A stretch of DNA of 64,000 nucleotides from Kalaharituber pfeilii (GCA_015179045.1 WHUZ01000037.1:186001-250000), one strand, 5' to 3'; positions 12,001 through 24,878 are shown, counted from the first letter of the stretch. Translations and numbers: made by a program. The notes: generated from the sequence alone by a model not told the origin.

Positions 12001-15000
12001 TCTATCCAGGTCAATAGATCTTTGATGGAGGGTAATTATAACTTACTGACGGGCGATGGCAATGGATTCTACTGTGACTGAAAACAGGCGATACTATCTC
12101 CTATAATTAGCGCTAGGAAGGTAATGGGCAACGGAGTGGAAGGGAAGGGGTGGGATGGAAAGGAAGGCTGCGAGGCAGAATTGGACTTAAGAGGAGTTGA
12201 GGAGGAGGATGAAGAGGAGGGGAAGCAGGGTGGCGGAGGCGGATGATCGGCGCATTTTCAATATGTCTGGAGGAGGATGTACTCGAGTACATGAGAATGT
12301 CTGGTCTGCCGATCGGGCTGCTTTGAAGGCAGTGCAATTGCAGATTTTATAAATGCGACAAAAAAAGAAAACTGCAGATGGGATAAGGCAGATCATAATT
12401 CATCGTCACGTCAAGGGTTGACCTAAGTAAGTATTTGTGCTGATGAAGATTTTTGAATGTGATTTTACAGCAAGTATTACAAGGAAGCTAAGTAAGGGAT
12501 CAAGTACGTTTGGGGACTGCAGATGGACAGCGTGAGGGGCGATATTGGGACCATGGGCGTTATACAGGTTCAGCACCAGTCTCCTAGGACGTGTGGTTGG
12601 CAACAAATGAGTATACGCATGCGAAAGATACTCTCAAATTCAACAGTAAACGCGGACCATCAGCAGTGATGGGATGGATGCGATGCGATGCGATGCAACG
12701 ATAGCGTGTGACGCATGTGGGATATGAAACGTGGCCGCCTGCCAACCCATCGTTGACCATCCAGCCTTGAGGGAAACGTTATTTCTTTTTGGACGAATAT
12801 CGTAGCATACCAGAGCTTCGGCAACAGTTTGGCGGTTGCAGCCGTGGGTTGAGGGATTTTTGAGTTGTGTGCAGAGCAGCCTTGTCACATGGCTGACCGA
12901 GCATTCTGGGGCAGACCAATTTGCGCATATGGACATATGCGGGGAGCAATCTAAAAAACCCGGGATTCGATATCTAAATCCAGGAAAGAGCAGAGGATAC
13001 GTGGAGCATGAAGTATGGGGCATATCTAATCATTGAGTATAACATGGGTGTATATACTAGCCAGTTACAAGTCCGAATACTTTTAAAACTGGCTAGTAGG
13101 ACGCCATTTGGTGGGAAGCCTCGTACATGTTGCTACAAGTGAGTGAGTGTGAGTCATGGTTATAAAAGAGGTATCGGATACGGGTGGCAACCGGTGGCAT
13201 TTACGGAATTTGAAGGGATACGCGATCGGTGGTCTTGTAGCGGGATCGGGATCGACGGTGGATGCGGGTATAGGGGGCGGGGGGCAGCACATAGGCTAAG
13301 TCTGGTTACGAGACTAGCACAGGATCGGTTTGTTAGCGTAATTCGTTGAGCAATGAACTTATTGTTTACTTGTTTACTTGTTTATTTGTTTCGACTTATG
13401 ATATGTGTTTCCAGCGATACAAGACGCCATGTCATCTGAGTTCACAAATCAGGTGATCGCGCGTGCCAGCATAATGTTGAGCATTTTTCGCATTGGAGTC
13501 TGCATCTGAATCAAGCGCCATGAGCATCATGATAGATTTTACATTGCTTCTGAGCTCTTGCTGTATTACAGCTCTTTGACTTAGAGTGGCATGTCGCATA
13601 TAAAGTCAATACGCGTATATTGCGGTGATGTGTAGGGCATTTAGTTGTGGTAATTCATTTTACTTACTATAATAAATTTCGCAGGGTTAAAATTATTCAG
13701 TGACAACCACTAGTATATGAGTAAATAAACATGTAATAAACAAATAGTCTAAAGAGTTGAATGAAATCTCAAGTACATTCATGTGGCAACTGCAATAATT
13801 TATGATATTAGTTTGTGTAGTGAAAAAGGTCAATACAGTATTGTACAAGTACGTATGTTGTGAATGGTCCGGGCCAGTCATGAACCGTAGTGCTACTGAG
13901 TAACCCGGACTAGTGGTGACTGAAACGTTTGTTCCGAATGACCCGGCACACATATATAAAGCAACACTGCAGCACTGTTCAAGATTATTTCGTTTCTAAC
14001 CAATATGGCTTGCAGTAGTTGAGTCACTTTTTATTTTTTCGTGATGGTCTGCTGGAATCTTAGTACTATGACTGAAGATTAGTATTTTTAGATCTCGATT
14101 TTATTCTAACTTTTTTATATATAGCTATGGAACTGGCTTCCTTTCGAATGCCGGGAGAGGGTCCCTCCTTTGGAACTAAAAGGAAAAAAAAGGTAAAAGA
14201 TACTGCATCTGCAATCTCCGGCTTCCGCATAAGTTGGGACTTCCGACATCAGCGCTTTTAAGTAGAGGAATCATGATGTGGGTTTTATATCAAAGAGCTA
14301 GAACAGATGGTTTAAGGAAGGGTTGTAATGTACTATGTTATACCAATCTTGGATAAAAATATAGGAAAAGGAATACTGGAATAAGTGTAAGTACCGCAAG
14401 TACCAGTAACGGTCAGCGATTGCGAGATGCTTACACTCATAATGAGGAAAATATAAATAAAACATGACATGAAACGAAAATAAGTACTGTACATCCATGC
14501 AGCCACAATGCACTCGTATGTCTTCTTGCGTATGCAGCCGTGACAGCTCACTGCACACAATTGAGGGTAACAGTATCTAGCTCCATCCCTTCCATGAATA
14601 AGATAAAAACAAATTCTAATCTGGACTTCATTATTTGTCAACCGCCACATTTCACTGTTGCCGAATTGGGTCGATAATAGCACTAAATAGAGGAACACAT
14701 TACAGGAACCTGTACTAGTGTTAGTTTGTAGTATATAGCTATGTACGCATGCGTATGTGGATAATCAAGTAAATAGGGATGAGTTGATGGCCTGCGTGGT
14801 GAAGGAAGCGCGGCTGAGGTAATATGTGGGGGGATGTGTGAGTTGGTTTTGAGTTTGATTGATTTGCGGTACGATGAGTCAGGTACTAATAGTTCACCAA
14901 GAAATTCACAGAAAATGAAATTTGAGTTTCCACGTTGTTTTGGAATAGAAAGAAAAAGAAATGAATCAATACCCAATAACTGAGGGTCAAAATGCCAATT

Positions 15001-16511
15001 AGTGGCAAGCATGTATTGAAGTTATAGTGATTAAGTATGTAGCATTAACTTCGACTCGAAAATCGGAATAGATAAGTATTACATTCCAACAACTATGTAC
15101 GCATCATTCCGCGATGGAACATTGCGAAAATTTGCAAGTCCCACTTGCGATTGAGTTCCCACAGACAAAGCTACGATTTCCGATTAACTGTCAATATGTC
15201 ACATTAATCTGTATACAATGGCACGCTTAATCATGTCAGAGTATTGTCTGCAGGTTATATAGTTACATATCGTCACAATCACAACCAGTAGACCACGGTA
15301 AAAGCATGATACCCACCAGCTGGCGGCCATGGCTCGAACCACCGCCGTTACCCTCAACCAATATCAATATCCGCTGGATCGAATATCGCCGTTTTCCTGT
15401 AAAGCGCCGCCAATATGGGTATTATGGGCATTATAGCTGTATATCGCTCTTCTTTCCTTGCCTGTTGCCTATCAAATAGACCCACTCTTGTTCTGACATC
15501 TCATCCGGCCGCCGTGCCCTTGTACCTCGCCATGTCCTCGTGTCCTGTTGAATCTTCCGCACCTCGCCGTAACCTCCGAAACCCGCCCAGCCGCCGCGCC
15601 TCAAGTCGCCGTACCTTGCGCGACCGCGTACCTCAGCAAAGACCCGTCATCGAGCCGCCACCACGTTATACTTGCTCTGGTAAGCAGTTAATATCTTATA
15701 TGGCTGCCCCATAGCAGAGGATGTATTTCCATTTAGGAGAGTCCGGAACTGAAAATTTTCATGATTCCATTAGAGTTTAGTAGGTGATAGGAGACCAGGG
15801 TGAGAATAAGTGATTTAGGTGATAAAGTCCAGATATCGTATTCGAATTGAAATTGCCGTCATAACTAGATGGCCAAATTCAGCTCGAATTTAACAGGACA
15901 GCCAATACAAGCCTAGCAGAGCTGTTACGATGACCTTTATAGCGGCGTACCGTTCTCATTTTATAGCCCCTTTTTTCTGCACTGGATTAGGAAATTTTCG
16001 TCATCCTCTACGATTGAGGTTCTGCCTAATGTGACATTGTATGTTCCCGTGACCTGCGTCTGAAGACTCAGATGCTGCTCAAAGGCGTGGAATGCGATTA
16101 GAGGAAGGTGTATAAATCAGAATATTTTCGGGAGCGAACCCAGCTTGCTGAGGAGCTGTGGGTGTAGGAGCTAACAACTCAAACGCCCACAGCACCCATA
16201 ACTCCATAATCTTATTTGAAAGCAATTCGCTGCTCGTTATTTAGAATTTCAGGTTGTAGAAGAGGAAGGTTGGTTCCTACAAGCGCAAGTTGCCTTGCGA
16301 GCCACTTTTGGCTAGGCATGCCGAGCCGTTGGCCAGTCTGCAGCCGGTTGGAATTTCCCCTAATCTCATGTCGAATTCAGAGTCAACTGGTCAGACGAAG
16401 AAGTATAATGGGCCCTCTCCGCGGCGAAGCGCGCTCACGCACTAATACGACAGGAGATCAGAAAGAATGAGCTAAATTAGCGAGTATGACCGCCCGCTAT
16501 ACCGTAGACGG
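9028..16511. other. Long gene-poor block
   Basis: No gene can be supported in these 7.5 kb. The longest reasonable frame is 10477-10965 on the plus strand (162 codons). It has ordinary composition but no domain, no conserved motif and no splice signals that extend it, so I do not call it. A minus-strand frame at 9773-9973 is similarly inconclusive. Short simple repeats occur: gatgc units near 12673-12695 and a ttgtttact-type repeat near 13360-13385. A GC-richer patch at 15310-15670 is open in several frames without any recognisable product. Confidence 0.45.
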
Positions 16512-16806
16512 CGAGAGACGTGGAGAAACGTGCTCCATCTGATAACTACGGCAGATATACCGCAATGAGCTCAATTCGACAGGTATCGCAGGTTCCTCAC
16601 GGCACGAGATGTGGAAAAATGAGCCGCATTTGATGGTACAACAGGTTCCTCTCGACGGCGTGAGACGTAGTAGAACGAGCCGATGTAATAGGTTTTACAG
16701 AACCCTTTCCACAGTGCGAGATGCAGCAGAACGAGCTGAGTTGACAGACAAGGCAGGTCCCGCTCGACGTCGCGAGATGTGGCACAATGGGCTCAATTGT
16801 ACGTGA
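16512..16806. repeat. Degenerate 56-bp minisatellite, about five units
   Basis: Units begin at about 16549, 16605, 16661, 16717 and 16773, exactly 56 bp apart, with a poorer partial unit from 16512. Each starts with a variant of cgagatgtggcacaatg, carries gagctcaatt-like and caggttcct-like blocks, and closes with ctcgacg(t/g)cg. Units differ at many positions, so this is an old array. Because 56 is not a multiple of three, it is not a coding repeat. Confidence 0.75.
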
Positions 16807-17312
16807 ATGCGGTGAGGCGGTAGAAGGGCATGGCAAGGTGGGATGATAAGAGGACGCGCGCATATTGGTCGCGATAGTGGCTAATATTAATATATATTGT
16901 ACTTGGTTGTCAAATATGTTGTTGCAAATAAGGGCAATATGCCGAGCTCGTTAATTAACAGACTTAAGAGAGTTGAGAACGTGGGTAGACAAGTCAGTGT
17001 ATCCCCAACGAGACCTATTGAGTCAACCGCACCCTGAGCAGAGGTGGGTACGGTATATCAAGTTCGTTATGGCGCAGTTGATCAGAGCTATGCGCTGGGA
17101 ACGTGGTTGACGGAGCACGAGCGTCGTCAACAACTTAATTGACTTGTATGTACTAGTACAGTCCCATACAAAAGTTTCGAAGGCCGAATACTCGAGTACG
17201 TAAGAGCGGCTGAACACAATATTAGAAACCATGTAGGATGGAAAATTCAAAACAACCTGTTGCGACAGCAATGGAGCCGACTAGATTTAGACGCCGACGT
17301 GGGCCCTCGAGC

Positions 17313-17373
17313 ATCTGAATTCCGTCCGCGCTTAACCGTGGAACTACAGTGTTAGCGCGGTCGGAATTCAGAT
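17313..17373. repeat. Near-perfect hairpin, about 23-bp arms
   Basis: The left arm 17313-17336 (atctgaattccgtccgcgct plus taac) and right arm 17351-17373 pair with one mismatch and one unpaired base around a 14-nt loop. There is no T-run to suggest a terminator. It lies 84 bp from a second inverted repeat (17457-17567) and could be a fold-back transposon remnant. Confidence 0.7.
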
Positions 17374-17456
17374 TGAACCGCAACAAACAACCACAAGAGG
17401 GCAAGTCTATTCATGAGAAACTGTACTAGTACGGGTACACAACGACCAATAATACT

Positions 17457-17567
17457 TACTCGCTGGTTCGGAAAGTATAACACTGTACAAAAAATTTGCA
17501 CTATTTCAAAAGGCGAATAGCGCATACGATTTATGCAGCGTTCCAATACTTTCCGAACCAGCGAGTA
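17457..17567. mobile_element. Short MITE with 20-bp perfect TIRs and TA target duplication
   Basis: A perfect 22-bp inverted repeat bounds 111 bp. Each end reads TA followed by CTCGCTGGTTCGGAAAGTAT, inverted at the other side. TA at both borders plus short perfect TIRs is the mark of Tc1/mariner-pogo superfamily MITEs. The 67-bp interior has no coding capacity. The perfect arms imply a fairly recent insertion. It lies about 190 bp left of the duplicated segment carrying the first NLR gene. Confidence 0.7.
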
Positions 17568-18122
17568 CCCATAAATGCTACTCATATTATTGTATCGGAG
17601 GCTGGTAATGAGAAGTACAGTGCTTAGCCACATGTGACGTTGATGCCGTTCAAGTTCAAACTGTATACTCAGGAAAATTGCTTGAAAATACCCTAGTAGC
17701 GTCAATCGGACAAGAGCAATCTGGCGTTGGCACAGTGCTGCGTATCTATATTGAAATTGATGACGATGAATGAAGTAGCTTCATGTATCATGTAGCTAAA
17801 TTTAGCCGGTCCTGTGGTTTCAGACTGTCTTTTACAATTTGGAGCCCCTTCGTTTACCCCTGTTGATTTGAATCTCATCCTACAAGGTTTGTTACAGGGT
17901 TGCAAAATCCCTCTAATTGGTTGCAAAGACCATGGCAGGCCTAGAGCATACCAATCACTCAACGAACGTACGTGTATTGCAACCGTAAGGTAACAAACAA
18001 TTATCATCCACCATCGCCCTACAGCTTCACCGTGAACACAAAGGCTCTCTACCCAAATCTCGTTTCCCTTACTCTGTACTACATCTGAAAATTTTGTGAT
18101 TCTGCTCCACTAGTTATTCAAG

Positions 18123-21100
18123 ATGGATCATGAGAAATCTGAAGGTTCAGGGGGGTCCTCTATGGGGAGGAGTTTTTTGCAAAAACTTCCGCTCAAGTCC
18201 GTTTCCAAGATAACAGCGCTTCATCACCACATTCCCTAGGCTAACTCCTGCCAATGGACAGACGTCTATCTAGCTCAGAATTACCTGATGGAAAAAGGAG
18301 GAATACTTGGGCCAGCGGTGCCCCCTTTCGAGCTAATGTACTTCCACTCACGACAAATAATTTGTTCAGGGAATGTAATGAAAAACTAGCTACACTGGGT
18401 GCGTATAGTTGTATCCTCTTGCTAGGCCTGAGCCCTTGTTAACATAAAGCTAGCACAAAATCAACGTCAAATAGTTGAATGGACAACTTTAATTGGAGAG
18501 TTTGAGCAGGTCAAGAACGACTACCTAGCGAGGAATCAGCTGGAGGAGTTTAAGCTCGATCTATATATTCCGGTACAGGGAATGGCGCAGCCACACGATA
18601 GTAATCGCTTTGATTTACTGGAGGCTGTTCAAACATTCCTTTCAGATGCTGTATCACAAAAGGTTTGCTTTATTTTGATTTAAGTTAATTATTTACTTTA
18701 TTTATTTAACTTCAACAGTCACTTACCGCCTACTAGATGTGGCTAACTTGTGTGAGTCAAAAGGTTTGCTTGATTCAAGGGACTGCTGGGTCTGGAAAAT
18801 CGACCTTCACCCATCATCTTGCACATCGGTTATGGTCTGAGTACGACAAAGCCTCCAATCAAGCAACTGCAGTGGTCCCCTTGTTCATTTCGCTCTTCAG
18901 AGTATATATGTCTGGAATGCGCAACCGGGATCTAATAGCCGCTTTCTTTGCTAAACAAGGTTTTCGGGAAGACCAAATACAGCTGGTTCGGCGTCAACGG
19001 GAGTTCGTGTTTCTTTTGGATGGTTATGATGAAATTGAGAGACAGGACCGCAACTTTTTTATCGAAAATGAGCTTGACCTATGGAATGCGAAAGTTATCA
19101 TTACAAGTCGACCCGAATATTTACGCTCAGGGTATCGAAGCAAGTTTTACCCTCCTGGTCAGCCACAGCTGTTGCAAGAATACTGGATTGCGCCATTTTC
19201 GAAGTCAAACATCCAGCAGTATATTTCAAAATATCTAATGGCTAAACCTAATGGCCATTCAGTCAATGAGTATGAACATTATGTGCTTAGGCCTGACATA
19301 TGTGCATTAATTAGCAACCCGTTTCTTCTCAGAATGATTATGACAGTTACACCAGTTCAAAACAGAGACAATCTCAAGCGCGGAGATTTGTACCAACAAT
19401 TCATTGATTACTGGTTAGAGAATGCACAGGCCCGTTTAGATAAAATTCAGTTACCACAGGATCACCTTCAAACTTATTCTCAATTATATGAGAATAATTT
19501 CAAGTTTCAAGCACGACTCTTCTGTCAAAAGTTTGCATTAGCCTTGTACCGTCATCAGCTGTTGGAAGCTAGCTATCAACCTATCGACATCTTCCAAGAT
19601 TACAATTCCATCCCACAGGATCAGATGATATGGCAAAATTTTTTAGCTAACGATCCAAAAATACACCTTCTACGCTCTAGTTCACCACTTATCCGACAAG
19701 GGCACGCCTACAGATTTTTACACAAATCACTACGGGACTATTTGGTAGCTGAATCCCTCTGGCAAGACAAGTCACTTGTACAATGTAAAGACGATGCAAT
19801 TATCAATCAGTTCCATCTTGTGGATGATCCTGGTATTCTGGACTTTATCATTGAACGAGCGAAATATATTAGCACATTACAAGACAATCTGCTAAATCTG
19901 GTTGAACGATCGAAAACTGATGCCAATTTTTCAACCGCCTCAGCAAACGCAATTACAATTCTAGTCAGGGCTGGAAGAAGATTTGCGGGTCATGATTTAC
20001 GTGGAATACGGATTGCTGGAGCTGATATAAGTGGTGGCTGGTTTGACTGTACTCAATTCCAAAACGCAGACCTAAGTCAGGTTCGTCATTTTTTCTTTGC
20101 TCGTTACTTACATCCAACCTAATGTCATTGTAAGCAGGTTCGTTTTCATCAAGCTTGGCTTAGAGCAGCAAACTTCAGTAAAGCTTGCATGAACTCTGTT
20201 TCGTTTGGGGAAAGACCTTTCATGACAGCATCAGACCACCCATTTGCTAGCATAAATAGTATTGCCTTCTCTCCTGATGGTCAGTTGTTTGCTTCTGGCA
20301 GCAGCTGGGATGATCTTGTTCAGCTATGGTCGGTTCAGCATCAAGAGGTAATTCATACCTTCCCTCGTCATCATGGTTCGGTAGAGAGTGTCGCCTTCTC
20401 TCCTGATGGTCAGCTGCTTGCTTCTGGCAGCCGCGATAGGACTGTACGGCTATGTTCGGTTCAGCATCAAGAGGTAATTCATTCCTTCGAGGGCCATAGT
20501 GATTCGGTACAGAGTGTCGCCTTCTCCCCTAATGGTCTGCTGCTTGCTTCTGGCAGCAAAGATGACACTGTACGGCTATGGTCAGTTCAACGCCAAGAGG
20601 TCATTCATATCTTTGAGGGCCATCATAGCACGGTATTTAGTGTCACCTTCTCTCCTGATGGTCAGCTGCTTGCTTCTGGCAGCTTAGATAAGACTGTACG
20701 GCTATGGTCAGTTCAACGCCAAGAGGTCATTCATATCTTTGAGGGCCATCATAGCACGGTATTTAGTGTCACCTTCTCTCCTGATGGTCAGCTGCTTGCG
20801 TCTGGCCACGAAGATAAGACTGTATGTCTATGGTCAGTTCAACGCCAAGAGGTCATTCATGTCTTTAATGGCCATGGTGACCGGGTATGTAGTGTCGCAT
20901 TCTCTCCTGATGGTCAGCTGCTTGCTTCTGGCAGCCACGATGATACTGTACGGCTATGGTCAGTTCAACAACAACAGGCTATTCGTATCTTTGAGGGCGA
21001 TTATGGCTCGATAGATAGTGTCGCGTTCTCTCTTGATGGTCAGCTGCTTGCTTCTGGCGGCTTCGAAGGCAGTATATATCTATGGTCAGTTCCACGTCAA

Positions 21101-22258
21101 GATGCCATTCATATCTTCGAGGGCACTGGAAGCCGGATATATTGTTTTGCTATCTCTCCTGATGGTCAGCTGCTTGCTTCTGGCGGCTTGGATTATGCTG
21201 TATGGCTATGGTCAGTTCAACGACAAGAAGTCATTCATACTTTTCAGGCCAATGTTAAAATAGGGAGCATCGCCTTCTCTCCTGATGGTCAGCTGCTTGC
21301 TTTTGGCAGCCACAATTTTGGCAGCCGCACCCCCCGCCAAAACATTATTCAGCTATGGTCAGTTCAACGTCGAGAGCTCATTCATACCTTTGAAGGCAAT
21401 GATGTTAGCTCTGTGTTGACTGTCGCCTTCTCTCCTGATGGTCAACTGCTTGCTTCTATCTCCTTGAAAAGAGCTATACGGCTATGGTCAGTTCAACATC
21501 AAAAGATTATTTTTACCCTTAAGCATATAGAGTCGGAAACAATAAGTAGTGTCGCCTTCTCTCCTGATGGTCAGCTGCTTGCTGCTGTGGCCTGTGGCAC
21601 TATACGGCTATTTTCAGTTCAACATAAAAAGGTCATTCATGACTTTGATAACTTCAAAGGCAGGGGATTGGCCCGATTGGTATACAGGAGTGTTGCCTTC
21701 TCTCCTGACGGCCAGCTGCTTGCTTCTGGTGACAGTTATAAAACTGTACGGCTATGGTCAGTTCAACGTAAAGAGATCATTCATATCCTCGAGGGTCATA
21801 GTGATCCCGTAACGACTGTCGCCTTCTCTCCTGACGGTCGGCTGCTTGCTTCTAACAGCGAGGATAAGACTCTACGGCTATGGTCAGTGACCTCAGGGCA
21901 AGCCATGGCCCAGATCACCTTCTACGGTGAGGTTTTTTCTCTGGCTTGGGACCCTATCGCTACGGCTCCATACCTTATAACATTCGGTAGTCAAGCCGCA
22001 ATTCATCTATGTCAGGTGCAACTCAAGGCCGGTTGTACTCCAGACAATCACTCCTTAGATTTTACCTGTCAATGGGTATTACCCCAGAATAGACTTGTTC
22101 TTATGAATGCGAACATCCAAGGTGCGACAGGACTGGACTTGTTAAATCTTCGCCTGCTTAGACAACACAGCGCAGTTGGGGAACCGGCAGTTATACACCC
22201 CATCTGTTATGATTGTGAGGAGAAGGGCGAGGAGGAAGAGGGGGAGAAGAGAAGTTAA
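18123..22258 (+). CDS. NACHT-pentapeptide-WD40 NLR-like protein, copy 1 (1294 aa)
   Basis: The proposed model has five exons: 18123-18196, 18262-18398, 18454-18662, 18737-20080 and 20138-22258, all joining in phase. Intron 1 has a perfect ctaac branch site, and the same borders exist in copy 2. Residues 1-140 are an unassigned helical N-terminus. The NACHT NTPase follows, with Walker A GTAGSGKST (155-163), Walker B FVFLLDGYDEIE (230-241) and IITSRPEYL (261-269). Pentapeptide-like repeats span about 558-615, then 13 WD40 repeats of about 42 residues (about 626-1186) plus a degenerate 14th, and a Glu-rich tail. In this family the NTPase module oligomerises and the propeller senses a ligand; comparable fungal proteins control heterokaryon incompatibility or defence. 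The specific ligand and effector output here are unknown. The first exon is the least certain part. Confidence 0.88.
20249..21931 (+). repeat. WD40-encoding tandem array, 13 units of about 126 bp
   Basis: Units share the core FSPDGQLLASG...TVRLWSVQ and then IH.F.GH. Units 3, 4 and 5 are almost identical at the nucleotide level over about 120 bp, while units 7-11 are diverged and vary in length (unit 9 has about ten extra residues). The variable codons cluster at two spots: the four to five residues after LLASG and the two to three residues between GH and the next V. In propellers these are surface loop positions. Confidence 0.93.
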
Positions 22259-24650
22259 GGAAGAATATGTGACGCTCTTACATAGCTACAGTGGAATAGC
22301 AATTGTCTGGCGTGCCTCAAGGCACCGCCTGGGGGCTGATTTTTCTTCATTGTTTCCTGGCCCGAGCGTGCCTCTTCTTTTCTTCTGTTCTTGTTTATAA
22401 TGCTTAACAATCAATGCTTATCTCGCCATGGCATTAGGCTACAAGCGAGTACTGATATATATATTATTTAAAGAACCAATGCTTAGTTTATCACCGTTGT
22501 TTTCCATTCAGTGGCATCAGTAGTAAGTAGTACGTTTAGCGAGCGCCACTCAGTGGCGTGTTTGCTGCACTGCCCCCTTGATTCATATCATCTCGTAATA
22601 AACTTCCGTGTTCTGACTTGTTTGCCTATTTCCCTAAGTAGCTACTTTATTCGTTTAGCCCAAGTCATCAGCAGTAGCTTCACAGGTCAGCCAGGGCTGA
22701 TATCTATATCCCCTTTATTTTGTAGTATAATGAAAGTGGCGAAGTTGGGATGGCAGAGGGATCTAGTATGGCGGACTGCCCGCAGCTTACTACTGCGAGC
22801 AACCTTACACTGTTGAGATGTCAGAATGCGTGTCAATCACGTAAGGTGAAGTGGGATATTGGAAATGAAGGGGGATGATGGGGCACATAGGGTAGTAGGA
22901 TTGCGAGCGCATGCGGGGCAGAGTTACTCGCACTGCGTAGCAGCTAATACTACCGCTGGTCTCTGAGGGCGCCTTTATGCAGTATCCTGATATCTCTATC
23001 GCAAGGGAATCACGAACAAAACAATCCTAAATATTATCCCCTGCTTTTTTCTGAACCTTGCCAAGGGGCATGACAATGGCGGGTGGATGCAAGAAGCAAA
23101 GACACAGGTCAAATTCTAATGCAAGTCTTTGCCGTTGGTGAATACGGCGGCAGTAGGAACTACGGCCATCAGCAACGGGAAGTGAGGGAGTGGAAGGAAT
23201 TTGGGGAAGATTTCTACTGTCATTAGCAGGGACTCCGTTCTGCTATGCCCTTCCTTTACATTCATACCGTTGTATGTAGCACAGTTCAGTTCAAGTTTGA
23301 GAATATATCAGTCTTTGTGTACTTGAGAGAAGTGTCTATTTGTTTAGTAGTCTCTATTTCCCTCCCCGTTACTCCAATACCCAGTCTTCCGGATTCCTCC
23401 TATAGTACGTTCCCTTAGTACTCTTCTTGGAACGGAGGCTTACTACCCCACGCGTAGCTGGATACACCCCGCGGCTCGCCACCCCTAGCTGACCTCTGAG
23501 CGAAGCGAATGGGGACCTCTAGGCAGCGCGTGTGCAAGCCGTGTTTAAACCAATCCCGTAAGACACTCGCGGTCACGAGGGCGCAACCCGCTACGGCGCT
23601 CTTTTACAGCCCACAATATTACCTAACCTCCCCGTCCCAATGCTCAACCCTCGCGGCCGCGAGATAGTTTTCCGCTCATAAATACAGCACTGTGGTTTTC
23701 TATGCTCATGATTAAACGGTAGAAGATTTGCTTTCTCGATTTTTCTATTACGCAACTTCGAGGAGAATTAAAAGGAAGTCCTGAAGTTTGAGACTAGGAC
23801 TTAGCTACACAAAGCTGTACCATCTACATGCTCATATCCACTTGTGTTTTCTGCATGATGACGTCGCAGGCTAAATTACAGCTCTAAATGGCTGGGAAGA
23901 TTGTAGCGTGGCAGAGGTGGAGAAATGTCGAAAGCGAGTCATGGGGGTAGTGAAGCTGCGGAAATATATAAATGAATTGTGTTTTGTAATATGTATATGG
24001 AGAGGATTAGTTATCTGCATTTGTCTTGTCCGGTACTTCAAATTTCGGGAACTGCTGAGGAGGAACGTGAGACTGGAGAGTGTATGAGAAGTGCTAGTGG
24101 CGTTGGGCGTGTGGATATATGTTGCACAAGGGTCAGGGTCAGGGGAATTTAAGTGGATTCTCGAGCGGGACCTGTCTTTAAGACTTATGGTAGTAGCTAC
24201 CCTAAATAAATCGCCTGTGGAGTAGTACTCTTCCTGGATAGCGGTTGAGGGTAACTTTAAACTCCACAACTACCCCCTTGAGCCCGTCGCAAGTTATGAT
24301 AAAGACAGATTCTACCCCAGGCTTGACTCTCTGTAAATAGCCACATTCCATACCCGTCGGCACGTGAGACCGATGCTCGTATTGAACGCTAAATGTTACT
24401 AAGAAACTCCAGCTCGTTACAGGAAGTTTACTAGTTTTGCCTTCTGAGTTACTGTCGGGGATTTGTTTGTGGCTGCATATGCATGCATTTGGTGGAGAAT
24501 GTAAGTAGATGTCATGAACGAATCAGTTGGTGGCATGGATGAAGGTTTAGTATTTAGTTGATGAAAGGAAGCGCACCCTGCGGGCCAATAGATTGGTGTG
24601 GGTGATTTTGGACTTGAATTAAATTATAGTATCGTTGGCATGAGAGCAGG
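22259..24650. other. Duplicated 3' flank of NLR gene 1, no gene recognised
   Basis: This 2.4-kb stretch is kept in both copies of the duplication at high identity but has no convincing gene. A 101-codon frame (22511-22816) survives in both copies, but it begins with GTG and has no recognisable domain, so its conservation probably reflects recent duplication only. A GC-rich patch at about 23440-23660 contains gagcgaagcgaatgggg and a not-I-like gcggccgc. Confidence 0.5.
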
Positions 24651-24878
24651 TGAGGAAAGAAGAAAGAGGGAATGAAGCTTGTTCATTTCTGCCACGACCA
24701 TCGAGGTCGAAACAGCTGCTATATATACATGAGGGTTTGCCATAGACTTGTGGCGACAAAGGAAAAATTTTATACATGATGTTGAATAGACTCATATAGA
24801 ACGAGCCAATAGGTATCACCGTCAGGCGATGTCACGTGAGTGGCACGGGTGCCAAGATCTCACTAGAGTATTCTAACA
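24651..24878 (-). repeat. Copia 3' LTR
   Basis: In element orientation this is the 3' LTR. It starts TGTTAGAATACTC and ends TTTCCTCA on the minus strand. A G-rich polypurine tract (GATTGAGGGGGTG, plus-strand 24879-24891) sits immediately before it, as needed for plus-strand priming. Confidence 0.93.

Noticed and set aside
15301..15375. Possible tRNA on the minus strand (ggttcgagcc)
   Set aside because: The ggttcgag lies in a simple hairpin with ggcgg/ccgcc arms; no acceptor, D or anticodon arms can be drawn at tRNA spacing.
22511..22816. 101-codon frame kept in both duplicated segments (partner 43492-43797)
   Set aside because: It begins with GTG, has no domain, and its conservation is explained by recent duplication of the whole segment.
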